Assembly: GCA_002205965.3 (NCBI GenBank)
Contig: NADL03000662.1
Coordinates: forward strand, 1,488,001 to 1,552,000
Reading direction: 5' to 3'
From: Kappaphycus alvarezii
Taxonomy: Eukaryota > Rhodophyta > Florideophyceae > Gigartinales > Solieriaceae
DNA: 64,000 nt
Position numbers and translations under genes: made by a program. Shown here in pieces: positions 1 to 11,664 of the stretch. A model generated the notes under the pieces. It was not told where the DNA came from, searched no databases, and saw only the letters and a list, made by a program, of their open reading frames with translations. Position 1 is the stretch's first letter. The number at the start of each line of letters is the position of its first letter.

Positions 1-1414
1 CCATGTGATGCATTCGTTTGGATCATTTCTTTCAAAACACTTTTGTTGACGTGGCACATTCGCCTGTGCATCAGCTGTAAGTCATCGCACCCACTTTGGT
101 TAACAAAACTTCATTGCTTCCATCAAATATTAATGCACGCATGCCAACCAAATGGCATATGCCATGGCCTTCTGTATTACCCTTCATGATGATCTCGTCT
201 CCTATGAACGCCTTCATCGCATTAGACTTTGCTGGGTATTCAATACTTATCCTTGCATTTTGTGCCAACGTCTGTGACATTAGACTCGTTCGCATGATCG
301 GGATATGGGCTACTCTTTTAAGCTTAATCGTTCTGCGAGTCCCATCTATGTCTTGCTTTAACATTACCGAGCCATATCCTCTAATAGGCATTTTTCCATT
401 TATAGCGGCCGTATTCATGACCTAGTCATGTATCTCTCTGAGTTCATAGTCGAATAGTATGTCACGCCGGTTTGTCATGTGCTGCGTAGCACAATTATCA
501 AGGAACCACTCAGATTCCATACCATTCATCCCAGTCGCAAATGCTATACATGCTGAATCCTTCTTTCTATTCTCATTCTTGAACTTACCGTTCAACTTTT
601 GTATTTTCTCTTTAACTTCGTCAGATATCTTCAACTTAGCATTATACTGTGGCGACTCTTGATTATAGAAACACTGCGAAAATCTGTGACCGACTTTGCC
701 ACACCCGTAACAGCTTCCTTTAAACTTCTTGCTACTTCTACTGTTAGCCTTATTGTTCACCTTCTGACCAGTGTAAAAGGCAGCATTGCTCCTTACATTA
801 TGTTTCTGTTGCGATTTGAGTTCCCCCTCCCTTATTTCTAATCTTGACACAATTTATTGAAACGTGAAGTCAGCAGTGCTCTGTAGAACAGTTTTAATCA
901 TATCGTATTCAGGGCCTAGTCATAGATATAAAGCGAACTTCTTATCTTATTTCTGGAACACATAATTGCTCATCGCGAGGCTATTCTCAATTTGAGATAT
1001 ACCCTCAATAAACGAACGTACTGACTGTCTATCCTTCATCTTCATTTTAAACAGCTTACTCCTTAAGCTGTACTGACTTGCAGAGGACTTGATCTTCTGC
1101 ATGTTCTCTAAAGCATCCAACACATCTTTGGGATCGTCTTTCATTGCTAAGGACGGTAGAAATTTAGCATCGACATTCAAGAGTATTTCAGCTAAGCACT
1201 GCTGTTTCAACCTGTACTCCTTTTTCTTGGCTAAAACCTCATCAGAGTCTTCATCTTGAATCTCCACGTCGATAGTGGAACGTCCTTCCAGAAACCTCCA
1301 AAGATCTATAGCCCTCAGTACGAGCTTCATTTGTAATGCCCACGAGGCGTAATTACTCTCAGTCAATTTCTCGATGGTATACCTGATATTATTCATGACG
1401 TTCTCTGGGCCCAT
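1..1414 (-). mobile_element. Copia LTR retrotransposon fossil: gag, zinc knuckle, protease, pre-integrase
   Basis: Reading leftward, the gag start (1414 to about 947) has the Copia pattern KLTESNYASWALQMKLVLRA. A CCHC zinc knuckle, CYGCGKVGHRFSQC, lies near 680-720. An aspartic protease follows, beginning WFLDNCATQHMT, with the usual downstream HIPIMRTSLMSQ segment. A GAG-pre-integrase piece (HRRMCHVNKSVL) runs off the left edge of the window. The order gag-PR-preIN is that of Ty1/Copia elements. The copy is a fossil with several breaks, and the rest of pol lies outside the window. Family assignment rests on motifs read by eye and is firm; age is not determined. Confidence 0.85.
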
Positions 1415-1431
1415 AACCTATTAGATTATTA

Positions 1432-1560
1432 GATTATAACTTTCCTTTTTTTGTTGTTGTTGGTTCTTAGTCTAGTATTGGCTTATATACTATTCGTAAC
1501 AACTAATGTGGATGTGATCCAACTCAGCAGATCACGTACAGCTCATACAGTAAATATACA
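1432..1560 (-). repeat. Partial LTR / leader of the Copia fossil to its left
   Basis: Just upstream (minus sense) of the gag start, the minus strand begins TGTATATTTACTG and carries a TATA-like GTATATAAGCC, which fits a Copia LTR promoter and leader. The stretch GAGCTGTAC is shared with the putative 3' LTR start of the plus-strand Copia piece at about 4732, which suggests related families. Exact ends are not determined. Confidence 0.45.
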
Positions 1561-1610
1561 ATGATGCATTGCTTGTCCACCTCTAGACTTAATCTGATAA
1601 TCACATACAC

Positions 1611-2546
1611 TTGTATGACTCATCTATCAGATTGAATGCTGTGGACAAAGTATTCGACCCAAAGAACAAGTGGATGTGCAGTTTGCAAAGAAAATCATTC
1701 AAGTACGTAGCAGAGCTGGATAACTTCATGACACTAGTTTATGAAGAGATGGGCTCAGAAACCAGAATAGCTGACGGACCTGACAAACCGAACTTGCAAA
1801 GGTTGATTGAGTTGTTCCGTTACAGTATTCCTAGTTATGGACATGTAAGTCACTTTATGGAGCTTGTGTTTGAAGCCGCCGATCAACCATTGAAAAGATG
1901 CTTTGTTCGAAGTAATCACAGGCTGCCGCAGTTATCAGCAACAGAGCATACATTGGCGAATGATTGGAAGGGGCGTATTGAAATCCTACTTCAGTTATTG
2001 CACTGTAGTGATGCCAGAGAATCTTGCAGCGCTGCTAGATGCTTACAAAAATTGTTTTTCGGTGAGAAAATTGAATAAATGAACCTCGGAAATGAATCTC
2101 ATGCCAAGTATAGGAGGTATGTCGACGAAAAAATAACCGAGTTGTGTATCCCGGAGTTGTGTCAAGAACTGGAAGGGGGTGGAAACATCAGCTCTAATTG
2201 GTTTGGAGGAAAGGTGATTTGGGAGTTAATGAGTAGAGTGAAGGAACCATCTATTCCTGGAGTCAAAGATAGGCATGGATGGGTACTACAAATGTCAGAT
2301 TTTCTTCGAAAGGCTCAGAACATTTTGAACAACAAATTTCCGGTCTTGAACGACAAATTTGAGCTAAGCAATGACGGGTCGAATGATCAATTATTGTACC
2401 GCCGAGCGAGAAGAATTCGGGTTCAAAACGGAAAGTCCCTCCCGAACGCTTATTCTCATGAAGTGTTAACTATAGGGGAGATCGTTCAAGTGCCGCTCAG
2501 CACATCGAACGTGCGTAGGTGTAAGTGGATTGGGCATCGGAAATAA
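1611..2546 (+). other. Unrecognised coding block, two back-to-back frames, possible transposase-associated protein
   Basis: Two reading frames of 155 residues each abut at 2078/2079 in the same phase. The first contains HFMELVFEAADQPLKR, a His/Glu-rich signature that looks like segments found in large DNA-transposon-associated proteins of the TNP2/DUF4218 kind. That resemblance is by memory only. The second begins with a true ATG (MNLGNESHAKYRRYVDEK) and is rich in charged residues, with YRRARRIRVQNGK near its end. Composition looks coding, unlike the flanks. The block sits between two oppositely oriented Copia fossils, so it may be an independent insertion. The first frame lacks a clear ATG at its edge. 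No function is assigned. Confidence 0.4.
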
Positions 2547-3190
2547 AGATAGTATTTGTTATAATTGTAATGCTTCGTTTACATCTAGCGCAATCAATGC
2601 TAAGAATCAGGCATTTCAAAACTGTTGAGAATAAGTATTTTTTATGATGATACGAGAAGCCAAAGGAGAATGATACGAACCAACTACGCTTTGGTCACCA
2701 GTGTGAGAAATGTTATCGAAAATTTAAAACAAATTTAATTGAAGCAAACGTGTTCTGATGCCCGGAAATATCCAAATAAGGTATTGAGGATCTGACACTG
2801 ATGTGGTTTTATTGTCAGGTGAATAATTAAATTCCTGGAAAGCTTCCTGATGTGAAATTGTCTCGTGTATCTATTGAATGGAAGAGACTGGGAAAATTTT
2901 GTTGTAACAAGATGCATTACACGTTGAGCAACGTGAAAGTAGCTCGGTATTGCTACGGAAAAGGCGGGCAGGTTATTTCAAGTACCTTAGCCCGAATAAT
3001 AATTTTAAATCGAACTGGTACATCAAAATTAAGGTCGGATTTTTTTAAAATGCATGCGTCGCATCATATATCAAAAATATAACTGTGCCAAGTTTAGTGG
3101 GGAGGCTGAAATATATAAATTTCGAATCCCTTACTTAATTTGACGGAACAAGGCCCAATAAAATTATTGTTGATATACCCAGTCTCAACC
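2547..3190. other. Gap, no gene recognised
   Basis: AT-rich sequence with only short frames. It separates the unknown coding block from the plus-strand Copia RT piece. A short plus frame at 2852-3082 has no recognisable motif. Confidence 0.5.
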
Positions 3191-3194
3191 TAAG

Positions 3195-4695
3195 TTTGCA
3201 CTTGTAGTTTAGATCAAACAACCAGGAGTTCAAGAAGGCCATAGAACAAGAGGTACAAGGATTGACTGACAGACAGGTATTCAACGTGGTTAAGAAGAAG
3301 GACATTCCTAACTGTGCGAACATCCTGGGTGGAAGATTCGTACTACCAATCAAGAACCCGAGGACGCAAAACTAGAGGCACAGAGCCAGGTACATTATCC
3401 AAGGGCACAGAGATGTGGAAAAAGAATTTTTCGTTCATAACATGCCGGTTATGCAGCAAAAGTCGACTCGAATGATTGTATCATTTGATTCGGTGAAGGG
3501 ATTCAGAGTGTTCAGCAATTTCATAAGCCAAGCCGACCTACAAAGTCGGGACCCACTTCGACTCGAGGTTTATTTGCAACCACGTGCTTCTGACCTGCCG
3601 CACTTCAATATCAGTTCAGATGAGATCTTCAAGCTACGCAGACCGTTGTATGGATTATGTGACAGCGGAGACTACTGGATTTAAACTATCCACACGTATC
3701 TTAAGGAAAACATCGGTTTAGTACCTTCCCTTGGCGACCCATCGATGGATACATGGCAAGAGGAAATGAAAAAGGAAGTATCGGTTATCTTCGGTATTTA
3801 TGTAGACGAATCTCTCGGATTAGGGAACTCTGATTTTGTTGACTTGATCAAGCAAATTTTCAGTGACTTTGACTCTAAGCCTATCGAATGGGATGAGCTG
3901 AATTTTTTTAGGCTGAACATCAAAAGAGATGATCACGTAGTGATTGAGATCAGCCAAAGGGAATACATATCCAGACTTAGCCTGGTGCCTGAGGATGCAA
4001 CCTTCAGTGACTTCTGTCTTGCTCGAGCTGCACTATCGTGGCGCAAAAATTCAAGGCCTGACATCACGTGGATTGTTAAAAGCCGCAAAAGTCACGGGAG
4101 GTCTGTTCTGTGCCGATTACATTAGTCAATTGAATAAGGCAATCAGACGTATTAAGCTTAACGAATTATCACTTCGCTACTCTCCCTTGAAAGAAGAGAA
4201 TTTGCATCATCGTGTGTATGCGGACGCTTCTTTCGGCATGAATTACGACCTAACCTCTCAGTTATGATATATTATCCTGCTCTGTGACGCAGACGACAAT
4301 TTTCATATTCTAGACTACCCAAGTCGAAAGTCAAGAGAGTGGTGCGATCAATATTGGGTGGAGAAGTGTATGCGTTCATTGATGGATTTGACTCAGCCGT
4401 TATGCTACAGAGTGACTTGCAGGGCATGTATGGGAAGAAAATTCCAATTCGTATGCTGACGGATTCTAAGCAACTATTTGATGTTATCACAAAGTCATCC
4501 GCAACAACCAAACGAAGATTGATGATCTATTTTGCTATTGTGAGAGAAGTACATAACAAATTTGAAATATCTGAAGTCGTTTTAGTGCGGGGAACAGACA
4601 ATATTGCTGATGCTTTTACTAAAGGCATGCCCAACAAATCATTTATGTCTATCCTTTTGCAGGGAATTGACAACATAGAAGTGTTTCAGTGGTAA
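3195..4695 (+). mobile_element. Copia LTR retrotransposon fossil: reverse transcriptase and RNase H
   Basis: Successive segments match the Copia reverse transcriptase seen in fungal, oomycete and red-algal elements: FKKAIEQEVQGLTDRQVF, then RRPLYGLCDSGDYW, then the catalytic-loop region GIYVDESLGLG. RNase H follows, with HRVYADASFGMN, LGGEVYAFIDGFD, RMLTDSKQLFDVITKSS and the terminal NIADAFTKGM. The order is correct for the 3' half of a Copia pol. Orientation is opposite to the gag piece at 1-1414, so this is a separate copy or an inverted half. It is a fossil with several breaks, and gag, protease and integrase are not present here. Confidence 0.88.
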
Positions 4696-4731
4696 ATCCG
4701 GGATAGCATCGCTCTTGTATAGAGTGGTGGC

Positions 4732-4862
4732 AGTGTGAAAAATTCGATGTGAGCTGTACAGCAATGATGTAATTGCGGTAAGCCTTCCGCGATAATATCT
4801 TTTTAGTGTTCCAATTTTTAGATTTTTGCTTTATATCCTAGATTCTATTGTGCAATACCAGT
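4732..4862 (+). repeat. Putative 3' LTR of the plus-strand Copia fossil
   Basis: Directly after the RNase H end, a purine-rich run (AGAGTGGTGGCAG, about 4718-4730) resembles a polypurine tract. It is followed by TGTGAAAAATTCG and the shared GAGCTGTAC. The right edge is uncertain. Confidence 0.35.
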
Positions 4863-5266
4863 CATGGTGTTCTGGGGTGAAATATGCATAAAGGTTTGGA
4901 CTAGAACCTCTCACCCGAGAGACGAGGCCAGACACAGACAGACAAAGGGAAAACAATTGAAACTATCCTTCACAAAACCCCGCCGTCGGGGTACAGAGAG
5001 GGAGCTGCGCAAATACCGGTCGTCGGTATTTCACTTTGTCCCAGAGTATCTACAGCCATATCAAAGTACAGAGATTACTCCCTGGCAACAGGGATCCTTG
5101 CCCAGGTGACTGTGGTTTCGCCCCCTCTTCAGGCGAGGGGGGGCGGCGGATTGAGGACCAATTGGAAGAGCTATACCGAGCTCTATTGATGAGGGGGCAT
5201 GCTACCTACGTGCCTATGGTGATGATTATCAGCTTACGGTTGACCTCGGGAAGTTTCTGTTCCGAG
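4863..5266. other. Gap between Copia fossils
   Basis: Moderately GC-rich sequence with a plus frame of 81 codons (4864-5109) that has no recognisable domain. It may be part of an LTR or leader. Nothing else is supported. Confidence 0.4.
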
Positions 5267-5298
<32 letters not shown>

Positions 5299-5306
5299 TT
5301 GTTGGT
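5267..5306. repeat. TTG/CAA trinucleotide microsatellite
   Basis: A run of about 12 TTG units with one interruption is followed by a short GGTGGT tract. It would read as polyglutamine on the minus strand but is not inside a convincing gene. Confidence 0.9.
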
Positions 5307-5702
5307 AATGGTGGTGGTGCAGAGGAAAATTGCGGTACCACCACCTTTTTATACTGTAGAGGTCTTGATCAAAGGTGTTCAGTTGATGTGTATACTCTGA
5401 ACCCACTGATGACACACAGTGTACCAACTAACAGCATACAGCACAACAAAAATAGCTGAATAACTAACAATTTGAACTATGGTCGCATGATTCTTTGTCA
5501 GAAGCTACCGCAACTACTGTAGGAAGTATAGTATCTTTCACTGTCCGTCTGGGCAAGCTACTGTAACCCTACTATACGTCTCTAATTCTAACAGTGACCG
5601 TTTGACTTCTGCCCAAAAACGGTTGTGCTATCGAGGAAATGGCCCAACTAGAGTGCCTAATGTCGGTCAACTAGGGACTATAGTTGTATTTTTTAGTTGT
5701 AG

Positions 5703-5964
5703 TGACGAAGTAGTTGAGGCTTTTTTGAATACTGTAGATGATTATGCCCAGTCTGTCTGCTATTCGGTGGTCTGAGTATTTCATGTAGTGCTAGAATATG
5801 TTCAGACTCTAGTTTGTTGTAGATAAGATGTACACAAATGGAGACGAAATTATTGCACTGAAGAGAGGAGCTAGCTAATTAATTTCACTAACTATTGACT
5901 GCGCATATGGCCTGAGTACTGCACTAAAGTTATTACGGTGCTCCTAAGTAGGGTGTGTATCTAA
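5703..5964 (-). repeat. 3' LTR copy (alignable part) of the Copia fossil
   Basis: This segment aligns by eye with 9863-10030 and 10683-10785. Shared landmarks include GACGAAGTAGTTGAG, TGCCCAGTCTGTC, AGACTCTAGTTT and CCTGAGTACTGC. It lies directly beyond the RNase H end and polypurine-like tract, as expected for a 3' LTR. Confidence 0.7.
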
Positions 5965-5969
5965 ACTCC

Positions 5970-6790
5970 CACCTTTTTGATTTGCGAGGAACGCAGCGAA
6001 GAGTCAAATTGTAGGGTTTCTACGAAAGAGCCATTGCTGAACAGGAAAGCCGCATTTGTAGATATTAAGTACACGTAGCAGAGGGCTGCGATTTGAAACT
6101 TTTGTGAAGGCATCTACAGGCTTATTATCAGTAGGAGCAAAGTCCACGTTAGATATTTATTCCTGAATATATGCGTTCCTATCGTTCGTGTTGTCGATCA
6201 TGAGCCTCTTTACTTCAGTTGTAGAGCATATTGTAATTAAGTCGAAGAGTGACTTACAGTCTGTAAACATGTTGAGCGGTATGGTTTGACCGTTTATTTA
6301 TTATAGATCTCTCTTCAGTTGGTAGGAAAGTCAAAATGCATCCTAGAAGGCATAGAATTCGCTATCGACAATAGAAAGAGTTAAACCAATGCTTTTGCGA
6401 CTTGATTACGCAACAAAATGACAATTATCATTTCTTCGGCGAGCAGGATGGTGTATCCAAGTCTTTTTAAGTCAGGGATGTTTGCGAAGGAAGAATCAGA
6501 GCACACCTTGAGCCGAAGGCTAAATGTGTCCAGTTTGGGATAACAAAAATGAAGATGTGGTGTGCAGCGGGGATGTTTTATGACCATTTTGAGTGATTTG
6601 ATTTTATCGATACAGATTTTTTCCTCAGTAATTTGAGCTGCAAATTGAACTGCACATGGAATATCCTGAAGAATACGAAGAGACAAATGCATGGTTGCGC
6701 GAAGAGATTAAAAGTTTGAGAAGGTAGATTTCAGTGGTAATTCCTTTCCTGTTGCTATGAATAGCCTCCGATGTCTAGTTAATTCCATTT
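5970..6790 (-). mobile_element. Copia RT C-terminus and RNase H fossil
   Basis: Minus-strand segments include CAVQFAAQITEEK, LRLKVCSDSSFANIPDLK and LGYTILLAEE, followed by a degraded VDAFTKVSN terminus. These are the standard last part of Copia pol. It is part of the 5.2-10.8 kb element and is broken. Confidence 0.75.
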
Positions 6791-7111
6791 GGAGTTGTCT
6801 CAAAGTTGAGCCTAGCGAATTTTTTGTTTTCAAATTCGCGCTCTTTATATTAGAATCGTTCGAGGGTCTCGTCCGGCCATTTCAAGAATTCCATATTTAC
6901 ACAAATGAGGGAGTCATCCACCTAAGATTCAATTAAGCCAAGTAGCCCACCCGCACTATGTTTGAAATAAAGCGAAATTTCGAGAGATGTCCATTTTATT
7001 CCAAGTGCATGAGTAAGGTGATGGGAAATGTATACGTATGTATCCTGTGGCCCGTAATTTTAGAAAAGAGAGCCAAATTAGTTATCAAAATGTTTTCGAA
7101 ACTGAGCAAAC

Positions 7112-8837
7112 TTAGGAGCTTGAGTCTGTCTCGGGTTTTTTTTGGACATTGAGCCAGGATATGATCTGACGAACCACATCCCCAGCAGCGGCGAGTACCT
7201 TCATGATTTCCAGAGCAAATATGCCACTGAGTGTAGTTGGTAGCTTTGTTAAGGCGTTTATAAACGGCCTGGCGATCATAGCTTGTGCTATGGATAGGCT
7301 GATTTCCATAATTATTGCCCTAGATAGACTGATTTGACTGAGAATATCTGGTTTTTCCATATTTTTAATGGTTAAATGTAGCTTAGTGTACGTTTGTTTG
7401 TATATTACTACCGTAGAAGTCGCGTGAGCAAGAGTATTGCGTTCCCAGTCACAGCTTCTGGTTGCGTTTCGCAGACACTCCACTTTTTTCTTCAGTTCTG
7501 CAATGAGGAGATGCTTGGGAATGATATTTTTTGATCAGGCTATGGACTTTATCTAGCGCTGCGAAGTGGGTGAGTCCTTCAGAGGCGAACTTCTAGAATA
7601 TAAATTTGGAGAAAAAGCGGGAGAAGCGTTATTGTTGCGCTGTAATGCTGTTAAATTCCGAGTCCATTATTTCGATAGCTTCTCCAAAGTCTCGGAATTG
7701 TCCTTCAATGTGTGTTTGGTAGTATTTCATGGCGTTTACAATGAATTCTAGATGTAGAAGTTGCATTTTTTTGTCCCCGGCTAATGTTGAAGTCTCGTCA
7801 AGCGTATTTGTATTCCTGGGCAAATGGTTGAAGGCTTTCGTTGATACGTAGAGAAAATTTGCGGTAATATTGGTTGTATCTGGCGGACATCGCTGATGTA
7901 ATTTTGATGACCTCAGGTGTAATTGTTTCATGAGGGGCCTTATGAGGGTTTTTGGCGGGGTTATTCTTTCCAACTAGATTTTTTTGTGCTGTGACTTCGG
8001 CGTTGAGAAGTATATTGATGTATAAATTTGCAACGGAGCAAATTTGTTCACGGCATATTGCGTATAAAACGTAGAAGACAAGTCCTTGACTATTTTTTGC
8101 GACCTTTGTGTGACTGATTTTGCGGAAAAGCAGGAAACACCGAAATATCCGTGGCTTTCGAATAATTGATTTCGAAAACATAGCTGGTACTGAAAATCAT
8201 TCGCCAGTGTTTGATAAAGTTCTTCGCCAAAAAGGTTATTATCGCGGTCATAGCCGCGGATGCCAAAAAAATACCTTCTAATTCTCCGTTAATAGAAGTA
8301 CGTTGTGACCGAGGACGAAATCTTGGTTATCATTGCGAGTATTTAGTACCAAGGGGGATTTATTTGGATCGAATAGCGCACGGGGTCCTGTATGGAGAGG
8401 GTATTTGTTTTGGTATGGTCTTCTGTTCATCTTGAGCTGTGGGATACGGGGCAGGTGGTCTTTTTGTGGAAGCAGGTAGTACGAAGGCTGGTTTTGTAGT
8501 TTAAGGTCTTTTTCGGAGGAAGAAATTTGGGTTTCCGAGCTAGAGCTAGCGGTAGCGTGAGTAGATGTTGGGTCTGCACAGTCTGTTACTATGTCGGAAA
8601 TATCTGGGGCAGTATAATACATGCTTTTAGATAGCATAGGTTTAGTAGTGGTACTCGGTGTATCGGGGGTTCCTGTGGTCTCCTGGGCGTTTGGTCCTGT
8701 ACAACGAGTAGCGGCAGGTGGTTTCTTGGAGGTTACTGTATTCATTCGCTACTTGGTTTTTGCTTGTGTAAGGCGAGTAGAGCTTCGTATATTTGGCGGG
8801 GATCCAATTTGAGACTTACGATCCCGTTTTCCAGTCA
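7112..8837 (-). mobile_element. Copia gag fossil
   Basis: A minus-strand frame starting near 8837 (MTGKRDRKSQIG) leads into a long Ser/Thr/Pro-rich segment (8745-8278). A gag-like helical region follows (NFLYVSTKAFNHLP, FIVNAMKYYQTHIEGQF), then a CCHC zinc knuckle (CWGCGSSDHILAQC) at about 7144-7189. The order fits a Copia gag. It is a broken fossil. Confidence 0.6.
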
Positions 8838-9862
8838 TCAAAAAGCATTTTCTGTGCTAAATAACTAATTAATGCACTTGAGCCAATATTAAAATACCGT
8901 ATTTTCAAATAATTAGTTTTAGAGAAACAAATGATGAATACAAATTAACTTGAAATAAATTAAAATTGAAGAACTAGAAAAATAACTATTCTTACACTTG
9001 CCAACGAGAATTCAGTATATTTAAGAGCTTTTTAAGTTCAAATGGAGCTCAAAATCGTTCGGGGACTGCAATATTTTATCACAACGTGAGAAAAATGGGT
9101 ACGTCGCTCGGCGCGGGTGTTGCGGTGTTCCAGGGATATGGCGTAATCGTTGAGGAATAGAGCGGTAAAAAAGTGTTTGTTGCAGGGGTAACAGCGGAAT
9201 TTGGGGGTGGAGGTGGGTCCTAAAGGGGATCCATGCACGCGCTGAATTATGGTAGCGCGAAGACCGTGGTCTTTGACGATGCGTGAGTTGGGGAAGCTCT
9301 AGCGGTGACAATTTTCTCTGTCGTCAATGAACTCCAGACAGCGGCAGTTTCCAGTTCTTGTAGCTACGATGGAGATGGTATTGCGATAAGGCGCGCGAGC
9401 TGGTGAACGAACAGAGCTTGGGACGCGGGGTGCAGAACGGATAGCCTATCTTGCAGTGTTGAGCATCCATGGTTAGGTAGTGATAATATTGCCGGCGGAG
9501 GATCTTGTTAATGACGGCGAGCTTGCGATGAACATGCAATCAGGAGAACCAGAGGATAAGTTCAAATTTTCTTCGGTAGCGATAGCCAGAGGTGGCGCCT
9601 GCGAAAGAGAAGCGGATTCTTCTTCGTCCAGCTACTTGGCGGGTACAGTGGCCGAAGGGGTTCTTCGTTCTGTCACTATTCCAGTACCGCCATAAAAACA
9701 ATTACAACACACCTGTCAGTCAACTAGCTAGGCTTGACATACTATAATGTGGTATATCAAGTCTGGTCAAGTGTTCACTGGTAGCGATTTGCAACTTACT
9801 TTCGGATACGTCTTCCAGGACGTATATTCCTGAATTTCAGTCCATTGGGAACGTGGATTGGG
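8838..9862. other. Internal leader region of the Copia fossil, or an insert
   Basis: Between the 5' LTR copy and gag lies about 1 kb. A minus frame at 9038-9238 contains FRCYPCNKHFFTALF and a later EHRN, a weak zinc-finger-like CxxC/H pattern. No known domain was recognised, and the stretch is longer than a usual Copia leader. Confidence 0.35.
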
Positions 9863-10785
9863 GTCACGAAGTAGTTGAGACCTTTTTGAATAATAAAGAC
9901 GCTTGTGCCCAGTCTGTCCGCTACTTGGCGAACTGAGTTCTTTATATAGTGCTATAATAGGTCTAGACTCTAGTTTATTGTAGAGTAGATGCACTAAAAG
10001 GGAGAAGAAGTTATTACACTAAAGAAACGTGTGTTTTTAAGAGACCTGGTGCTGTCAATGGAACCAAATATCCTGGGAACGATGGAATTTGTTGAAGTGT
10101 TCCGCTGGAGAAGCGCATATGCGTGCCTTTGTGAACTCAACGTGAAAAAGGCTTCTGATCGGCCACTGAAATTTTCACATATGCAATATAATGCGTACAA
10201 GTGTTCTGGCATGTATGGATAAAGCAGTCATGTCTACGTGTCCACCTGAGACAGTGTGCAGAGTTTGAATGATGGAAAGATATACCCTACAGACAATTGA
10301 TACAGATGGTAAACTGCAGGCACTATGACGAATAATACAGGTAATTTCACGAGGTTCACAGGAACACGTGATTGTATCGTGGATGAGCTGGCACGTTTAC
10401 ACTTCGTTGATGTGTAGGAATATTGCGATGTGCATAACTACGTTATGCTGGCGTGATGTTTTTTGTAATGATTTTGTGTAGTGAGTTTTTGTGTGTTGTT
10501 GGTTAGGTTATTCCTGAATTTGTTATTTATGGCGGGTGAGGGTTTGACGTAGTATATAAGTTGCACTTTGCTGAGAATTCAGGTAAAATCCTAGCCAGAG
10601 GTAGCGAAATTTCTTTGTTAAAAACCGTCCTTTCACTTCAACCTCCTTTTTACAGCTATAGTCTCGCTCAAGGTGTTGCACTAGGGAGAGAAGGTAGCTT
10701 AATAATTGCAATAACTGCGGACTGCGCCCGTGCCCTGAGTACTGCTCTAAATTTATCACGGTACTCCTTAATAGGGTATGTATCT
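9863..10785 (-). repeat. 5' LTR copy of the Copia fossil, split by a ~650-bp insert
   Basis: Positions 9863-10030 and 10683-10785 match the continuous 3' copy at 5703-5964. The intervening about 650 bp (10031-10682) has no counterpart there. The junctions carry an imperfect direct overlap (TTACACTAAAGA on the left, TTGCACTAGGGA on the right), as expected after insertion of another element. Confidence 0.6.
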
Positions 10786-11664
10786 GCATTGTTGTCGTTA
10801 AGTTCGATACCATTGTAGTTAATGTTATCGGTGTCGATGTTGATATTATTGTTTGTGATGTCATTAGTGATTATCACCTCGGATCCACATTGTCTACTTA
10901 TATAGCCTCTTCTGAGTCCCATACTTTGAGCTTTGAGCTTGTTAAATGAATTTTGCTGGCGCTTTTGGCCACTTGACCCGATGCAATACAGTTTAGAACA
11001 TGAATAACAGGATGTGTGAGATATACTGCAGACAGAGCTACTGTAAAGCTACTATGCCGCTCCCCGAGAGCAAAGTCGGTTTCCAGGTAAAAAGGGGTAC
11101 TTGGACCAATTTGAGAGGACCTCTTAGGGTCCAATCATATCTGCGTTACTTCTTGTTTGCACTTGCTGTGCTGTACTGTACTGTTTGCTTCGACCTGCTG
11201 AGTAGAAAGAGTAGTTTGGACCGGTTGTGTTGAATTCCCAGGATACTACCCTTTCGATGGTACCGTTCTTCTCCTGATACATGTACTACGAAGAAAACCA
11301 GTCATTTGGACCGTTTGAGATTAATGCTCTCGGTCAATTTCCGCATCTGTATTAGGGTATCAATAAAATGACTCTTTTTATTGGAAAAGTTGAACATACA
11401 TGTTATAGTTTTTTCGCGCACTGTACTGTACGTGTGATCTGTGAGTTATCGAATGGAGAATATGCGAACTGTAAGTTATCTTTTCACATTCCAGTTAGCA
11501 TCCGCATGTAGCAGCTATGAATTTACTGTAATTATTGCCAGTAGGGCAGGCCTCTGCGTAACTCATTATTGATAAAGGTAGCGCTCGCCGATGGTCCTCC
11601 GTGACAAGATACGCTGATTTTTCGATCATTACCATCAAGGATCTATATTATATATCGATAGTCG
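10786..11664. other. Gap, no gene recognised
   Basis: Intergenic DNA with several TACTGTA/GTACTGTA motifs (around 11170-11180 and 11415-11430). It lies downstream (3') of the pathogen-related gene and upstream of the Copia element. No coding region is supported. Confidence 0.5.

Larger units (their letters stand above)
5200..10785 (-). mobile_element. Copia LTR retrotransposon fossil with both LTRs, minus strand
   Basis: Two diverged copies of one LTR-like sequence bracket Copia coding remnants in the same orientation. From right to left: 5' LTR copy (10785 to about 9863, interrupted by an insert), an internal leader, gag (about 8837-7112) with a CWGCGSSDHILAQC zinc knuckle at about 7144-7189, then reverse transcriptase C-terminus and RNase H (about 6790-5970), a polypurine-like AAAAAGGTGGGAG at about 5970-5985, and the 3' LTR copy starting at about 5964. 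Most of protease, integrase and RT is not recognisable. It is a fossil with multiple breaks. The left end was not located precisely. Confidence 0.7.
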
